A program made the translations under genes and the position numbers. Of a DNA stretch of 64,000 bases, positions 47,748-56,795 are shown in pieces (the first letter of the stretch is position 1; every line of letters starts with the position of its first letter). Below the pieces are notes generated by a model. That model saw only the letters and a list, made by a program, of their open reading frames with translations. It ran no database searches and was not told where the DNA came from. Source of the stretch: Tsukamurella tyrosinosolvens (lineage in GTDB: Bacteria; Actinomycetota; Actinomycetes; Mycobacteriales; Mycobacteriaceae); NCBI RefSeq assembly GCF_900104775.1, contig NZ_FNSA01000003.1, positions 4,092,001 to 4,156,000 of the forward strand, written 5' to 3'.

Positions 47748-48626
47748 TCACACGACCGGTCGCCCACCGCGAGACCCCGCCGCCGGGCCCCGGGCCAGGT
47801 ACCCCGCCAGGTGCGGCGCCCGCGTCGTGATCTCGGCGATCCGGTCGTCGTTCCGGTCCGCGGCGCCGTCGAGCCGGCGCCGGGTCTCTTCGTCCATCGG
47901 GTAGAAGGCCTCGAGGACGAGGCTCTCGAGCACCACATCGCGCGGCCCGCCGAACGTCGTGAGGGTGCTGGCGAAAGCGAGCTCGCCCCCGTCGTCGCCC
48001 CGCATCCGGAACGGGACGAAGACGCCCGGCACGGGATCGGGGTCGACGGTGCCCGGCGGCGCGGGGTAATCGCTCAGCTCGCGGTACAGCTCGCCGAGCC
48101 GGGGGTCCGCGGTGCGTTCGTGCGAACGGCGCACCCGGGCGAGCACGGAGTCCCGCACCTGCGCGTGATTGAGCAGGCGCGGCGCGAGACCGTCGGGGTG
48201 CAGCGTCAACCGCATGACGTTGAGCGGCGGGGCGAGCAGCGCGGCGTCGACGCCCGTGACGAACAGCGCGGCTCCCGCGTTCGCGGTCAGCAGGTCGAAT
48301 CCCGCGCCGAGGACCAGCGCGGGATAGGGAGAGTGGGCGGCGAGGACCGTCTCGAGCGCCGCGCGCACGGGCCGCATGGGCGCGTCGTCGAGGCCGTGCG
48401 CGGTGTACGCCGGCGCGAACCCGGCGGCCAGCAGGGCCTCGTTGCGGGCGCCGAGCGGCATGTCGAGCTGCTCCCCCAGCGCGGCGACGAGGCGCCGGCT
48501 CGGTCGCGCGCGCCCGGTCTCCACGAAACTCAGATGACGCGCGGAGACGCCCACCGCGAGCGCGACGTCGAGCTGGGTGCGGCGCCGCCGCACGCGCCAG
48601 TCCCGGATCATCTCGCCGCACGTCAT
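47748..48626 (-). CDS. XRE-family regulator with MmyB-like ligand domain
   Basis: A 292-residue regulator. The N-terminal Cro/CI helix-turn-helix occupies about residues 8-60 (RRTQLDVALAVGVSARHLSFVETGRARPS) and the rest is an MmyB-type domain that binds fatty-acid-like ligands in relatives (LETVLAAHSPYPALVLGAGFDLLTANA; LTLHPDGLAPRLLNH). ATG at 48626 follows TAGCGT by 7 bases (leaderless pattern). It is divergent from the small membrane gene at 48714, a probable target, with 87 bases between. Confidence 0.9.
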   Translation of the reverse strand: MTCGEMIRDWRVRRRRTQLDVALAVGVSARHLSFVETGRARPSRRLVAALGEQLDMPLGARNEALLAAGFAPAYTAHGLDDAPMRPVRAALETVLAAHSPYPALVLGAGFDLLTANAGAALFVTGVDAALLAPPLNVMRLTLHPDGLAPRLLNHAQVRDSVLARVRRSHERTADPRLGELYRELSDYPAPPGTVDPDPVPGVFVPFRMRGDDGGELAFASTLTTFGGPRDVVLESLVLEAFYPMDEETRRRLDGAADRNDDRIAEITTRAPHLAGYLARGPAAGSRGGRPVV

Positions 48627-48713
48627 CGTCTCGACGCTAGCCGCGACCGGTAGGCGTTCGCATTACCTCGCAGGTAATCGACGCCCGGCGTACTCGTCGC
48701 GAGACTCGTCGGC

Positions 48714-49160
48714 ATGACGACCACGATCACCACCTCCGACCCGCTCTCGCCCGCCTTCACCCTGATGGCGGCGGGCCGCATCGCCTGGGGCACCGCCGCG
48801 GTCCTCGCCCCGCGTACCAATCTGCGGGTGGCGGGCGCGCCGTCGCTGGGCGCGCCGCACACCGACTACCTGATCGGCGTGTTCGGGGCGCGCGCCCTCG
48901 CGATCGGACTCGGCTACGTCACCGGCGACGCGGCGACGCGGGCGCGGTGGCGGCGCTTCGGCCTGCTCATCGACGTGGTCGACACGGTGAACGGGCTCGC
49001 CCGGCTCGCAGCCGTCGACGACGCGGAGTCGCGCCGTGCCGGTCGCCTGATGGTGGCGATCACCGGCGCCTACGCGATCGTCGGGCTGACGGACGCCGCC
49101 ACTGGCATCGTCCGGTCCCGTCAGACCGCCCGCCGCGCCCGGTCCGCCCTGGCCGCGTAG
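48714..49160 (+). CDS. small membrane protein (DUF4267-like)
   Basis: A 148-residue protein with about four hydrophobic stretches (roughly residues 15-32, 50-70, 80-100 and 112-130), resembling DUF4267 membrane proteins. There is no catalytic motif. It faces a MmyB-type XRE regulator across a short gap, a pairing common for small oxidoreductase or membrane proteins under that regulator's control. Its 3' end overlaps the convergent DUF2339 gene by 40 bases. Confidence 0.62.
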   Translation: MTTTITTSDPLSPAFTLMAAGRIAWGTAAVLAPRTNLRVAGAPSLGAPHTDYLIGVFGARALAIGLGYVTGDAATRARWRRFGLLIDVVDTVNGLARLAAVDDAESRRAGRLMVAITGAYAIVGLTDAATGIVRSRQTARRARSALAA

Positions 49161-50869
49161 GCGGCGCCGACCCCGAGCAGGGTGATCCCCACCAGCAGGA
49201 AGGCGATCACGCGCACGGCACCGTCGAGGGCGGCGAGGTCGAAGAGGAAGAGCTTCGCGACGGCGCCCGCGATGAGCGCCAGGCCCGCGACGGTGCCTGC
49301 CGTGCCCCCGTCGCGCCGCCGCTGCAGGAGCAGGTACGCGCCCGTGGTGATCCAGGCGACGGTCGCGACACCGTGGCCCCAGCGGGCGCCCTCCGCGCCG
49401 CCGAGGGCCCAGCCGACGTTCGCGAACAGCGCGGTGGCCGCACCGAGGGCCGCGACGCCGCAGACCGCGCCGACGAGGTTGCGCGCCTCCTCGGGAACCT
49501 GCGGCAGCAGGCGCCACGCGGCGACGACGGCGAGTGCGAGGGCGAGGGCCGCGGTCGCGAGGGCCGGGGCGGTGCCCGCGCCGAGGCGGACCGCGGAGTC
49601 GAGCAGGGTCACCGTCGGGCCGTACTGCTCGAGCGCGATCGCGAGACCCACGCCCCCGAGGGCCGCGCCGGCCCAGCAGGCCGACGGTTCGCGGCCGGCC
49701 GCGACGAGCGCGCCGACGCCGAGCGCGAGCACGACCGCGGGCAGCGAGGCGGAGGGCGTGGCGACGAGGGCGCCGATGAGCGCGGCGAAGGCGGCGACGC
49801 CGAACCACACGCCGCGGACCGCGGGCGCGGTACCCGACATCAGGCCGAGCGCGACCGCCGCGGCGACCAGGGCGAGGGCGGCGAAGGCCGCCGCCCAGTC
49901 GGGAGCGCCGGTCGTCGCCAGCAGGACGGGCGCCGACGAGACGATGCCGGCGGCGACCAGCGCCCAGGACCGGCCGGCGCGGGCGTCGGGGTCGGCTGCG
50001 GCGAGCAGGCCGACGACGGCGCCGAGCACCGTCGCACCGAGGATCGGCAGCGCGTCGGACGGGCCGGCGGCGAGGGCCAGCACCGCGAGGGTGAGCGAGG
50101 TGCCGGCCGAGCGGACCACGTGGAGCCAGGGCCAAGCGGCCGGGCGGGAGACGCCGATCGAGGCGATCGCGAGGATCAGGGTGAAGCCGCCGAGCAGGTA
50201 GGCGTTGCCGGCGAGCGGCGGCGCCAGCAGGTGGACCGGCGCGTAGAGCGCGATCCCGAGCCACTGGCTGCGCCAGCGCTGGGCCAGCGCGAGGCCGCCG
50301 AGGGCGATGAGACCCGACAGCGTGAGCCCGACGACCGGGGGCACCCATTCGTAGATCCCCGTGACCGCGACGGTGTCGAGGTAGGCAGCGGCGATGCCGG
50401 TGGCGGCGAGCGCGGCGGACCCGATGCGGCCGCCGGGCCGGCGGTGCAGCCAGAGCGCCGCCCCGAGGAGGCCCGCGGCGAGCGCGGTGCCGAGGCCGAC
50501 GCGGACCGCGGGGCCGAGGAGTCCCGCCTGCGCGGCGAGGACGAGGAGCAGGGCGACGCCGATGAGCGTGACGAGGACGCCCGCGCCGGCGAGCACCCGC
50601 GCGACGGTGAAGACGGGCGGCCGTGCGGGCCGTGCCGGTGCGGGAGCGGGGAACGGCACCGGCGGGGGCGGCGGTACGGGCCGCGGCTGGGCCTGAGGCC
50701 GGGGAGCCTGCACGGGCCGCTGCGCCTGGGTGATGAGCACGGGGGCGGCGACGGGCCGCTGCATCGCGCCGAGCTCGGCCTGCATCCACTGCAGCCTGCG
50801 GACGGTGATGTCGAGTTCGGTGGCGAGCCGGGCGATCCGGGGGTCCGACTGCGAGGTGATCTGTGGCAT
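49121..50869 (-). CDS. DUF2339 polytopic membrane protein
   Basis: A 582-residue protein. The N-terminal 50 residues form a short helix (LATELDITVRRLQWMQAELG) and a Pro/Gln-rich linker; the remainder is a dense array of about 16 to 20 short transmembrane helices rich in Ala, Gly and Leu, as in the DUF2339 family. The family has no known function. Only the ATG at 50869 gives this layout; the longer open frame upstream covers the neighbouring MFS gene antisense frame and is not coding. No strong Shine-Dalgarno is seen. Confidence 0.8.
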   Translation of the reverse strand: MPQITSQSDPRIARLATELDITVRRLQWMQAELGAMQRPVAAPVLITQAQRPVQAPRPQAQPRPVPPPPPVPFPAPAPARPARPPVFTVARVLAGAGVLVTLIGVALLLVLAAQAGLLGPAVRVGLGTALAAGLLGAALWLHRRPGGRIGSAALAATGIAAAYLDTVAVTGIYEWVPPVVGLTLSGLIALGGLALAQRWRSQWLGIALYAPVHLLAPPLAGNAYLLGGFTLILAIASIGVSRPAAWPWLHVVRSAGTSLTLAVLALAAGPSDALPILGATVLGAVVGLLAAADPDARAGRSWALVAAGIVSSAPVLLATTGAPDWAAAFAALALVAAAVALGLMSGTAPAVRGVWFGVAAFAALIGALVATPSASLPAVVLALGVGALVAAGREPSACWAGAALGGVGLAIALEQYGPTVTLLDSAVRLGAGTAPALATAALALALAVVAAWRLLPQVPEEARNLVGAVCGVAALGAATALFANVGWALGGAEGARWGHGVATVAWITTGAYLLLQRRRDGGTAGTVAGLALIAGAVAKLFLFDLAALDGAVRVIAFLLVGITLLGVGAAYAARADRARRAV

Positions 50870-50916
50870 GCCCTTACGCTGCCGCGCCGGGAGGCGGCGC
50901 GGCAGCGTAGGACTAC

Positions 50917-52470
50917 TCAGAGGTCGGCGGTACTTCCCACCTCGGCCTGCGCCGCGGGGGCCTGCACCCCGGAGACGGGCGCCGCGGCGGGGGCGGCACC
51001 GTCGGACCGGCCGGGGCGGGCCAGGGCGAGCACCGTCACCGTGCCCGCGAGGCCGACGAGGGTGAGCCCGACGACAACGGCGATGGCTGTGGTCATCCCG
51101 GGCAGCAGCTGCCCGGGCAGGGCCTCGCTCCCCGCGCTGGTGGTGATCGCGGTGACGACGGCCATCATCACGGCGCCGCCCACCTGGATGAAGGTGTTGA
51201 GCAGGCCGGAGGCGAGGCCCTGCTCGTCGTCGTCCACACCCTCGGTGGCCTGGGAGTTCACCGCCGGGAACGTGAGGGCGAAGCCCACGCCGAGCAACAG
51301 GATCGTCGGGAACAGGAACAGCCAGTAGCTGGCCCCGGCCTCCGCGCGGAGGAACCACACGTACGCGCCGAGGAAGGCGGTGAGGCCGACTGCCACGAGG
51401 ACAGTGCTGTTCACACGGTCGAGGACGGCGTCGATCTTGGTGGCCGAGGCCACCACGAGCAGGCCGGCGGGCAGGAAGGCGAGCGACATGGCGACGGGGC
51501 TCCAGCCCAGCGAGTCCTGCACGTAGAGCGTGACCAGGAACTGGAAGGCCGCGTAGCCGCCGAACATGACGAAGCCGGCGAGGTTGGCGTGCACCAGCCG
51601 GACGGAGCGCAGGATGCCCAGCCGGACCAGCGGGTGCCTGTGCTTGGCCTCGATGACGACGAAGGCCACTGCGAGCAGCGCGGACACGGCGAACAGGGTC
51701 AGCACCGTCGGCGAGGTCCAGCCGAGGTGGGGCGCCTGGACCACCGTGTAGACGAGGATCAGGAGCGCGCCGGTCGAGGTGACGGCCCCGGCCACGTCGA
51801 AGCGCTTGAGCGCGAAGGTCTCCGACGGTGCGGTCCGCGGGATGACCTTCCACCCCAGCACGACGAGCGCGAGGGCGACGGGGCCGGGGAACAGCAGGGT
51901 GAGCCGGTAGGACAGCTCGGTGAGCAGGCCGCCGAAGACGAGGCCCATCGAGAAGCCGGAGGCTCCCGCGACGGTGTAGATGGAGAAGGCCTTGTTGCGG
52001 GCCGGTCCCTCGGCGAAGGTCGTGGTGATGATCGACAGGCCCGCCGGGACGGTGAAGGCCGCGGCGACGCCCTTGATGAAGCGCAGCGCGATGAGCGCGG
52101 TCGGCACGTCGACGAAGGCGGTGGCGACGGAGGCGACGCCGAAGACGAGGACGGCGCCGAGGAAGACGGGGCGCCGGCCGATCAGGTCCGCCGCGCGGCC
52201 GCCGAGCAGCAGCAGGCCGCCGTAGCCGAGGACGTAGCCGGAGACGATCCACTGCAGGGACGACGGGTCCATGCCGAGGGCCGCCTTGATGGAGGGCAGT
52301 GCCACGCCGACCATCGAGATGTCGAGGGCGTCCAGGAACAGGGCGCCGCAGAGGACGAGCAGGAGCAGCCAGGTGCGGGAGGTCCAGCCGGAGGCGGTGG
52401 TGACGTGGAGCTCTTCCCTCCCGGGGGTCGGGTTCGACGGTGCTGTCGGGGGTTCGTGTGTCGTGGTCAC
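50917..52470 (-). CDS. MFS multidrug efflux pump (DHA2, 14 TM)
   Basis: A 517-residue transporter of the drug:H+ antiporter-2 family with about 14 helices. Motif A-like GGRAADLIGRRPVFL and motif C-like GLSIITTTFAEGPARNKAFSIYTVAGASG regions are present. It likely expels drugs or toxic lipophilic compounds by proton antiport. GTG at 52470 follows TAGAGT by 7 bases and has no Shine-Dalgarno. It is divergent from a MarR gene, and a 30-bp palindrome (52489-52518) lies over its -35 box, so MarR repression is very likely. Confidence 0.92.
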   Translation of the reverse strand: MTTTHEPPTAPSNPTPGREELHVTTASGWTSRTWLLLLVLCGALFLDALDISMVGVALPSIKAALGMDPSSLQWIVSGYVLGYGGLLLLGGRAADLIGRRPVFLGAVLVFGVASVATAFVDVPTALIALRFIKGVAAAFTVPAGLSIITTTFAEGPARNKAFSIYTVAGASGFSMGLVFGGLLTELSYRLTLLFPGPVALALVVLGWKVIPRTAPSETFALKRFDVAGAVTSTGALLILVYTVVQAPHLGWTSPTVLTLFAVSALLAVAFVVIEAKHRHPLVRLGILRSVRLVHANLAGFVMFGGYAAFQFLVTLYVQDSLGWSPVAMSLAFLPAGLLVVASATKIDAVLDRVNSTVLVAVGLTAFLGAYVWFLRAEAGASYWLFLFPTILLLGVGFALTFPAVNSQATEGVDDDEQGLASGLLNTFIQVGGAVMMAVVTAITTSAGSEALPGQLLPGMTTAIAVVVGLTLVGLAGTVTVLALARPGRSDGAAPAAAPVSGVQAPAAQAEVGSTADL

Positions 52471-52488
52471 TCCGGAGACTCTATGCGC

Positions 52489-52518
52489 ACGCATTAAATG
52501 TGTCTACATTTAATGCGT
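52489..52518. promoter_or_regulatory. MarR-type operator between MFS pump and marR gene
   Basis: ACGCATTAAATGT (52489-52501) and its perfect complement ACATTTAATGCGT (52506-52518) flank the spacer GTCT. The pump's -35 box TAGACA (minus strand, 52501-52506) lies at the dyad centre, 17 bases from -10 TAGAGT (52478-52483). The marR gene starts at a second leaderless promoter (-10 TAGACT, 52544-52549). Binding would shut off the pump and probably the regulator. Confidence 0.92.
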
Positions 52519-52555
52519 GGGAATATTTTGCGTCGGTCCGGTGTAGACTGCGGGC

Positions 52556-53023
52556 ATGAGCGTCAACGGCGACGTCGTTCCGATCGACACGAGCCCCTGC
52601 ACCCCGGCGGACGACGCGCTGGCCGAGCAGTGGCACCGGCTGATGCGCGACTACTCGCGCATGACCTGCGCGCTCGACCGCGCCCTCGCGGCGCACGAGC
52701 TGACCTCGTCGGAGTTCGAGGTGCTCGAGCAGCTCGAACGCGCCCGGTCGGGCGCCCTCGACGGTGGCGAGAAGGTGCGGATGGCCGACCTGGCCGAGCA
52801 CGTGCACCTCTCCCAGTCCGCACTGTCCCGCCTGGTGGCCCGCCTGGAGAAGGACGGCCTCGCGACCCGCACGATGTGCCAGAGCGACCGCCGGTCGGTG
52901 TTCACCTCGATCACGGACAGCGGCCGCGAGCGCTACGACGCGGCCCGGCCGACCCAGCGCGCGGTCCTGCGCGCCGAGTCGGCCGAGTGCGAGATGCGGG
53001 AGTACCTCTGCGGCGAGGAGTGA
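52556..53023 (+). CDS. MarR family repressor of the adjacent pump
   Basis: A 155-residue winged-helix regulator with the DNA-binding region MADLAEHVHLSQSALSRLVARLEKDGLATRTMCQSDRRSVFTSIT, whose halves show the HTH and wing. Two cysteines in the C-terminal third (Cys109-like MCQSD and YLCGEE) could be redox-sensitive. The ATG follows TAGACT by 6 bases (leaderless). Its 3' end directly abuts the next gene: the two stop codons form the sequence TGATCA. It is the predicted ligand-responsive repressor of the MFS pump at 50917-52470. Confidence 0.92.
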   Translation: MSVNGDVVPIDTSPCTPADDALAEQWHRLMRDYSRMTCALDRALAAHELTSSEFEVLEQLERARSGALDGGEKVRMADLAEHVHLSQSALSRLVARLEKDGLATRTMCQSDRRSVFTSITDSGRERYDAARPTQRAVLRAESAECEMREYLCGEE

Positions 53024-53719
53024 TCAGCCGGCGAAGGCCGCGACCGCGCGGTCGATGAGGTCCGCGATCTCCCGCGGGTGCGAGGCCAGCGAGGCGTGGC
53101 TCGCGTCGAGCTCGATGACCTCACGGGCGCCGATGCGCTCCGCCATCCGACGCTCGTTGTCCGGGTGGATCATCCTGTCCTGCGTGGACACCTGGTACCA
53201 GCTGGGCTTGTGCCGCCACGCCGGATCCGTCACGGTATCGCCGAAGGTGGAGCCCAGCGGCGCCTTCTGGGTGACGGCCATGACGAGCGCCGCATCCTCG
53301 TCGAGATCCTGCGCGAAGCTCTCGCGGAAGCGGTCCTGCGCGATCCACAGGTAGCCGTCGGAATCGGGCGCGATCGCGTCGACCGCGGCCGGCGGGTGCT
53401 GCTCGGTGATCGCTCCGGGGCTCTCGCCGGCGTCCGGCGCGAAGGCCGCGATGTACACCAGCCCGGAGACATTGGGCTGGTTGCCGGCCTCGGTGATCAC
53501 GGCGCCGCCGTAGGAGTGGCCGACGAGGAGCACGGGACCGTCGACCTGCGCGACCATCTTCCGCGTGCGCTCGGCGTCGTCGGCGAGAGAAGTGAGCGGG
53601 TTCTCGACCGCGCGCAGCTCGGGGTAGCCGCGGCGCCGCAGCTCGACGATGAGATCCCCCCAGTGGGCGGCCCCGCCCCAGAATCCGTGGACCAGGACGA
53701 TCGTGGGCTTCTCCGTCAT
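53024..53719 (-). CDS. alpha/beta hydrolase (salicylate-esterase-like fold)
   Basis: A 231-residue single-domain alpha/beta hydrolase. The oxyanion motif is VLVHGFWGG near the N-terminus and the nucleophile elbow is GHSYGG. The acid lies in STQDRMIHP and the His in LDASHASLASHP. The fold resembles esterases of the PF12697 group, which act on small esters; the substrate is unknown. AAAGG stands about 9 bases before the ATG. It is divergent from the AraC gene, which is the likely regulator. Confidence 0.88.
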   Translation of the reverse strand: MTEKPTIVLVHGFWGGAAHWGDLIVELRRRGYPELRAVENPLTSLADDAERTRKMVAQVDGPVLLVGHSYGGAVITEAGNQPNVSGLVYIAAFAPDAGESPGAITEQHPPAAVDAIAPDSDGYLWIAQDRFRESFAQDLDEDAALVMAVTQKAPLGSTFGDTVTDPAWRHKPSWYQVSTQDRMIHPDNERRMAERIGAREVIELDASHASLASHPREIADLIDRAVAAFAG

Positions 53720-53791
53720 CTGTCGTGACCTTTCATGTGCAGTGGCTTATCCTTGCCCTGTCCACGTTAGAAGGATTTCGGATCAAACCAT

Positions 53792-54661
53792 ATGCCTGAT
53801 TCACCCCTTTTCTTTGCCGATCGTCCAGGCGATGCGCCGGACGCGCTCAGCTCCCTGCTGCGCGCCGTCCACCTGCGCGGAGACCGGGTGCGCCGCGGTT
53901 CCTCGCCGGAGCCGGTCGCGCTGCGGGTCACCGGCCGCCGGGTCGTGCACCTCGCGGTCTCCGACGGGCTGACGGTGCGCGTGGGCGGCACGACGGTGGC
54001 GCTGGGGCCGTCCGACATGGCGCTCCTCCCCCGCGGCGACGAACACGTGCTGTCGGGACCCGCGGGCGCCGAGTGGGTCACCGGGGAGTTCACCGCGGAT
54101 CACTCCGTCGCCGACCCCGTGCTCGCGGTGCTGCCACCGGTGATCCACTGCTCCGGGGCGGCGCCCGACGCGCAGTGGCTGCGGGCCAGCCTGGAACTGC
54201 TCCTCGCCGAGACGGATTCGCCGAGCCCGGGGAGCCACGTCATGGCGGCGCGGATCCTCGACCTGCTGTTCATCCACGCGCTGCGCCAGTGGGCCGCGCA
54301 GGCCGATTCGGGGCCCGGCTGGCTCACCGCCGCGATGGACCCGCGGCTCGGCCCCGTGCTCACCGCCGTGCACGCGCACCCCGAACACCCCTGGAGCATC
54401 GACGAACTCGCGCGCGTGGCGAGCCTGTCGCGGTCGGCGCTGGCGGCGCGGTTCACGCGCTCGCTGGGCCTGCCGCCCGCCGCGTACGTCGCCGCGCAGC
54501 GGCTCGATCGGGCCGCGGACCTGTTGCGCGAGACCGATTCTCCGGTCGCGGAGGTGGGCCGCGCGGTGGGCTACGCGTCGGAGGCGGGATTCAGCCGCGC
54601 GTTCCACCGCCGCTTCGGCGCGCCGCCCCTGCGGTGGCGCGCGCAGCAGTCGTCCCACTGA
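53792..54661 (+). CDS. AraC family transcriptional regulator (cupin_6)
   Basis: A 289-residue activator. Residues 1-170 form a cupin-type sensor (DRVRRGSSPEPVALRVTGRR; MALLPRGDEHVLSGP) and the C-terminal 100 residues hold two helix-turn-helix motifs (WSIDELARVASLSRSALAARFTRSLG; VAEVGRAVGYASEAGFSRAFHRRFG). AraC proteins with cupin_6 domains often control adjacent oxidoreductases or hydrolases in response to small molecules. It faces the hydrolase gene across 72 bases. No strong Shine-Dalgarno is visible near the ATG. Confidence 0.9.
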   Translation: MPDSPLFFADRPGDAPDALSSLLRAVHLRGDRVRRGSSPEPVALRVTGRRVVHLAVSDGLTVRVGGTTVALGPSDMALLPRGDEHVLSGPAGAEWVTGEFTADHSVADPVLAVLPPVIHCSGAAPDAQWLRASLELLLAETDSPSPGSHVMAARILDLLFIHALRQWAAQADSGPGWLTAAMDPRLGPVLTAVHAHPEHPWSIDELARVASLSRSALAARFTRSLGLPPAAYVAAQRLDRAADLLRETDSPVAEVGRAVGYASEAGFSRAFHRRFGAPPLRWRAQQSSH

Positions 54662-54668
54662 GTCGACG

Positions 54669-54703
54669 GATCCCGCCGCGTTCCAGGAGGAACGGGCGGG
54701 ATC
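54669..54703. terminator. bidirectional terminator between araC-type gene and MFS gene
   Basis: GATCCCGCC-GC-GTTCC (54669-54684) pairs with GGAAC-G-GGCGGGATC (54689-54703) around loop AGGA, with a small asymmetry in the stem. It lies between convergent genes and has no T-run. Confidence 0.82.
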
Positions 54704-54717
54704 GTCGGCGCGGAACG

Positions 54718-56190
54718 CTACTTCGCAGCGGCCGGAACCTCGGCCGGCGCAGCCTGCTCCGACTGCTCCACCTGGGGCTTGGGGATGAGCAGCGCGATGA
54801 CGCCGGCGAGCAGCGCGGCGACGGCGGCGACCACGAAGATCGTCTCGAACGCGCCCTGCGTGGGGATGACGTGACCGGCCATGGTGACCGACTTCGCGGA
54901 GATGATCGCGGCGGCGACGGCGGAGCAGATCGTGGTGCCCAGCGAGCGCATCAGCGCGTTGAGGCCGATCGCAGCGCCGGTCTCGCTCTGCGGCACGGAG
55001 GACATGATGATCGTCGGCATGGCGGCGTAGGCGATGGCGACGCCGACGGTGCCCACGATCGACGCGAGCGAGAGCTTCCAGGCCGCGTCCATGAGGAAGT
55101 ACGCGAGCACGTAGCCGCCGGCCACGACGAAGGCGCCGATGGCGAGGGTGACGGCGGGGCCGACCTTCTTGATGAGGATGCTGGAGACCGGCGCGAAGAT
55201 CATCATCATGATGCCGCCGGGCATCATCCACAGGCCCGCCTCGAGCATGCTCTTGCCCAGGCCGAAACCGGTGGCGGTGGGGTACTCCATGATCTGCGGG
55301 ACGCAGAGCATCATCGCCATCATGCCGAAGCCGATGGTGACGGTCGCGATGTTGGTGATGAGCACGCGCGGCCGCGCGGAGGTGCGCAGGTCGACGAGCG
55401 GGTCGTCGTGCCGCAGCTCGTAGGCGCCCCACGCGAGCAGCACGATCAGGCCGCCGATGAGCAGGCCGAGCGTGGTGCCGGAGGTCCAGCCCCAGTCGTT
55501 GCCCTTGGAGACGGCCACGAGCGTGGCGACCAGGCCGACGGCGAGGCCGATCGAGCCGATGACGTCGATGCGGCCGCCGACGCCGGGGGTACCGTCGGGA
55601 AGCACGAACAGGACGGCGGCGAGGATGAGCCCGGCGAGCACCGTCGAGACCCAGAACAGCATGTGCCAGTCGTAGGTCTGCGCGATCCACGCCGAGAGCG
55701 GCAGGCCGATGGCGCCGCCGACGCCGAGGGTCGCGCTCATGGCGGCGACGGCGGTCGCGGTCATCGCCGGGGGCGTGACCTCGCGCATCATCGAGATGCC
55801 GACGGGGATGAACGCCATGGCCAGGCCCTGCAGCACGCGGCCGAGCAGCATCAGGAGCAGCCCCGTGGACAGGGCGGCGGCGAGGGAGCCCGCGACGAGC
55901 AGTGCCGCGCTGAGGATGAGGACGCGCCGCTTGCCGATCATGTCGGCGAGACGGCCGCCGATGGGCATCGCGACCGCGGCGGCGAGCAGCGTGGCGGTGA
56001 TGACCCAGGACGCGTTCGCCGTCGAGGTGTTCAGCAGCTGCGGAAGCTCGGGCTGGATCGGGATCACGAGCGACTGCATGAGCGCGGCGACCATGCCGCC
56101 GAAGCACAGGATGATCACGGTCACGAGTGGGTGGTTCCGGCGGGAGCCGCTCGGTGCGAGCGCTCCCTGCCCGGTAACGGTGCTGGTCAC
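54718..56190 (-). CDS. MFS multidrug efflux pump (DHA2)
   Basis: A 490-residue, 14-helix drug:H+ antiporter of the DHA2 family. It shows motif A (PIGGRLADMIGKRRVLIL) and a motif C-like segment (ATLGVGGAIGLPLSAWIAQ). It is a different pump from that at 50917-52470. The GTG at 56190 follows GAGAGG by 8 bases; a GTG at 56199 is too close to that site. The longer open frame upstream has no support. It is divergent from a MarR gene, with a dyad at 56239-56263 in the shared promoter region, so induction by drugs or stress is expected. Confidence 0.9.
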   Translation of the reverse strand: MTSTVTGQGALAPSGSRRNHPLVTVIILCFGGMVAALMQSLVIPIQPELPQLLNTSTANASWVITATLLAAAVAMPIGGRLADMIGKRRVLILSAALLVAGSLAAALSTGLLLMLLGRVLQGLAMAFIPVGISMMREVTPPAMTATAVAAMSATLGVGGAIGLPLSAWIAQTYDWHMLFWVSTVLAGLILAAVLFVLPDGTPGVGGRIDVIGSIGLAVGLVATLVAVSKGNDWGWTSGTTLGLLIGGLIVLLAWGAYELRHDDPLVDLRTSARPRVLITNIATVTIGFGMMAMMLCVPQIMEYPTATGFGLGKSMLEAGLWMMPGGIMMMIFAPVSSILIKKVGPAVTLAIGAFVVAGGYVLAYFLMDAAWKLSLASIVGTVGVAIAYAAMPTIIMSSVPQSETGAAIGLNALMRSLGTTICSAVAAAIISAKSVTMAGHVIPTQGAFETIFVVAAVAALLAGVIALLIPKPQVEQSEQAAPAEVPAAAK

Positions 56191-56238
56191 GAGGACCACC
56201 TCTCTACGTGGGGAAACGATTGAATGTGTGTAACATAC

Positions 56239-56263
56239 ATATCGTTGAACTGTGCAACCATAT
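56239..56263. promoter_or_regulatory. candidate MarR operator
   Basis: ATATCGTTG (56239-56247) and CAACCATAT (56255-56263) are complementary at 8 of 9 positions with a 7-base spacer. The site lies in the A+T-richer centre of the divergent region between the second MFS gene and its MarR gene. Confidence 0.7.
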
Positions 56264-56341
56264 GCCTCGAGCCCGCACCGTGCAACACGGACATTCCGCC
56301 GGCCTGACAGAATCGGCGGATCGATCCTCGAGGGAGGAAGC

Positions 56342-56770
56342 ATGGACGACGCGGCGCGCCGCCTCGAGCGGGAGATCAACGCCCTCGGGCGGCACATGCG
56401 AGCGCGCCCGCGGTCGATGGAGCTGCACCTCGACCGGTCGGCCTACCTCGTACTGCTGCTCCTCGACTACGCCGGGCCGAGCACGCTCAAGGAGATCGCC
56501 ACCGAGCTCGAACTCGAGCAGTCGACGGTGAACCGCCAGGTCAACAAGGCCATCGAGCACGGGCTGCTCGAGGCCGACGGTGCCGTGTCCGGCCCGAAGC
56601 GCATCCGCGCGACCGCAGCGGGGCGGGCGGCCTTCCAGCGCGACCGCGACGTGAAGCTGCGCGGGATCGGCTCGATCATGGCCGACCTCGACGAGACCGA
56701 CCGCGAGGCGCTCATCTCCGGTCTCACCGCCCTCAACGCGGCGCTCGCCGCGCGGGCCGGGGAGTCCTGA
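56342..56770 (+). CDS. MarR family regulator of the second pump
   Basis: A 142-residue winged-helix protein with the DNA-binding core GPSTLKEIATELELEQSTVNRQVNKAIEHGLLEA and flanking dimerisation helices. ATG at 56342 has a strong AGGGAGGAAG just upstream, so unlike the first MarR gene it is not leaderless; an upstream in-frame ATG at 56252 is rejected. It is divergent from the DHA2 pump and presumed to repress it. It ends 26 bases before convergent tsaD. Confidence 0.9.
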   Translation: MDDAARRLEREINALGRHMRARPRSMELHLDRSAYLVLLLLDYAGPSTLKEIATELELEQSTVNRQVNKAIEHGLLEADGAVSGPKRIRATAAGRAAFQRDRDVKLRGIGSIMADLDETDREALISGLTALNAALAARAGES

Positions 56771-56795
56771 CGACGCCCTCGCTCGCCGCGCCGCG

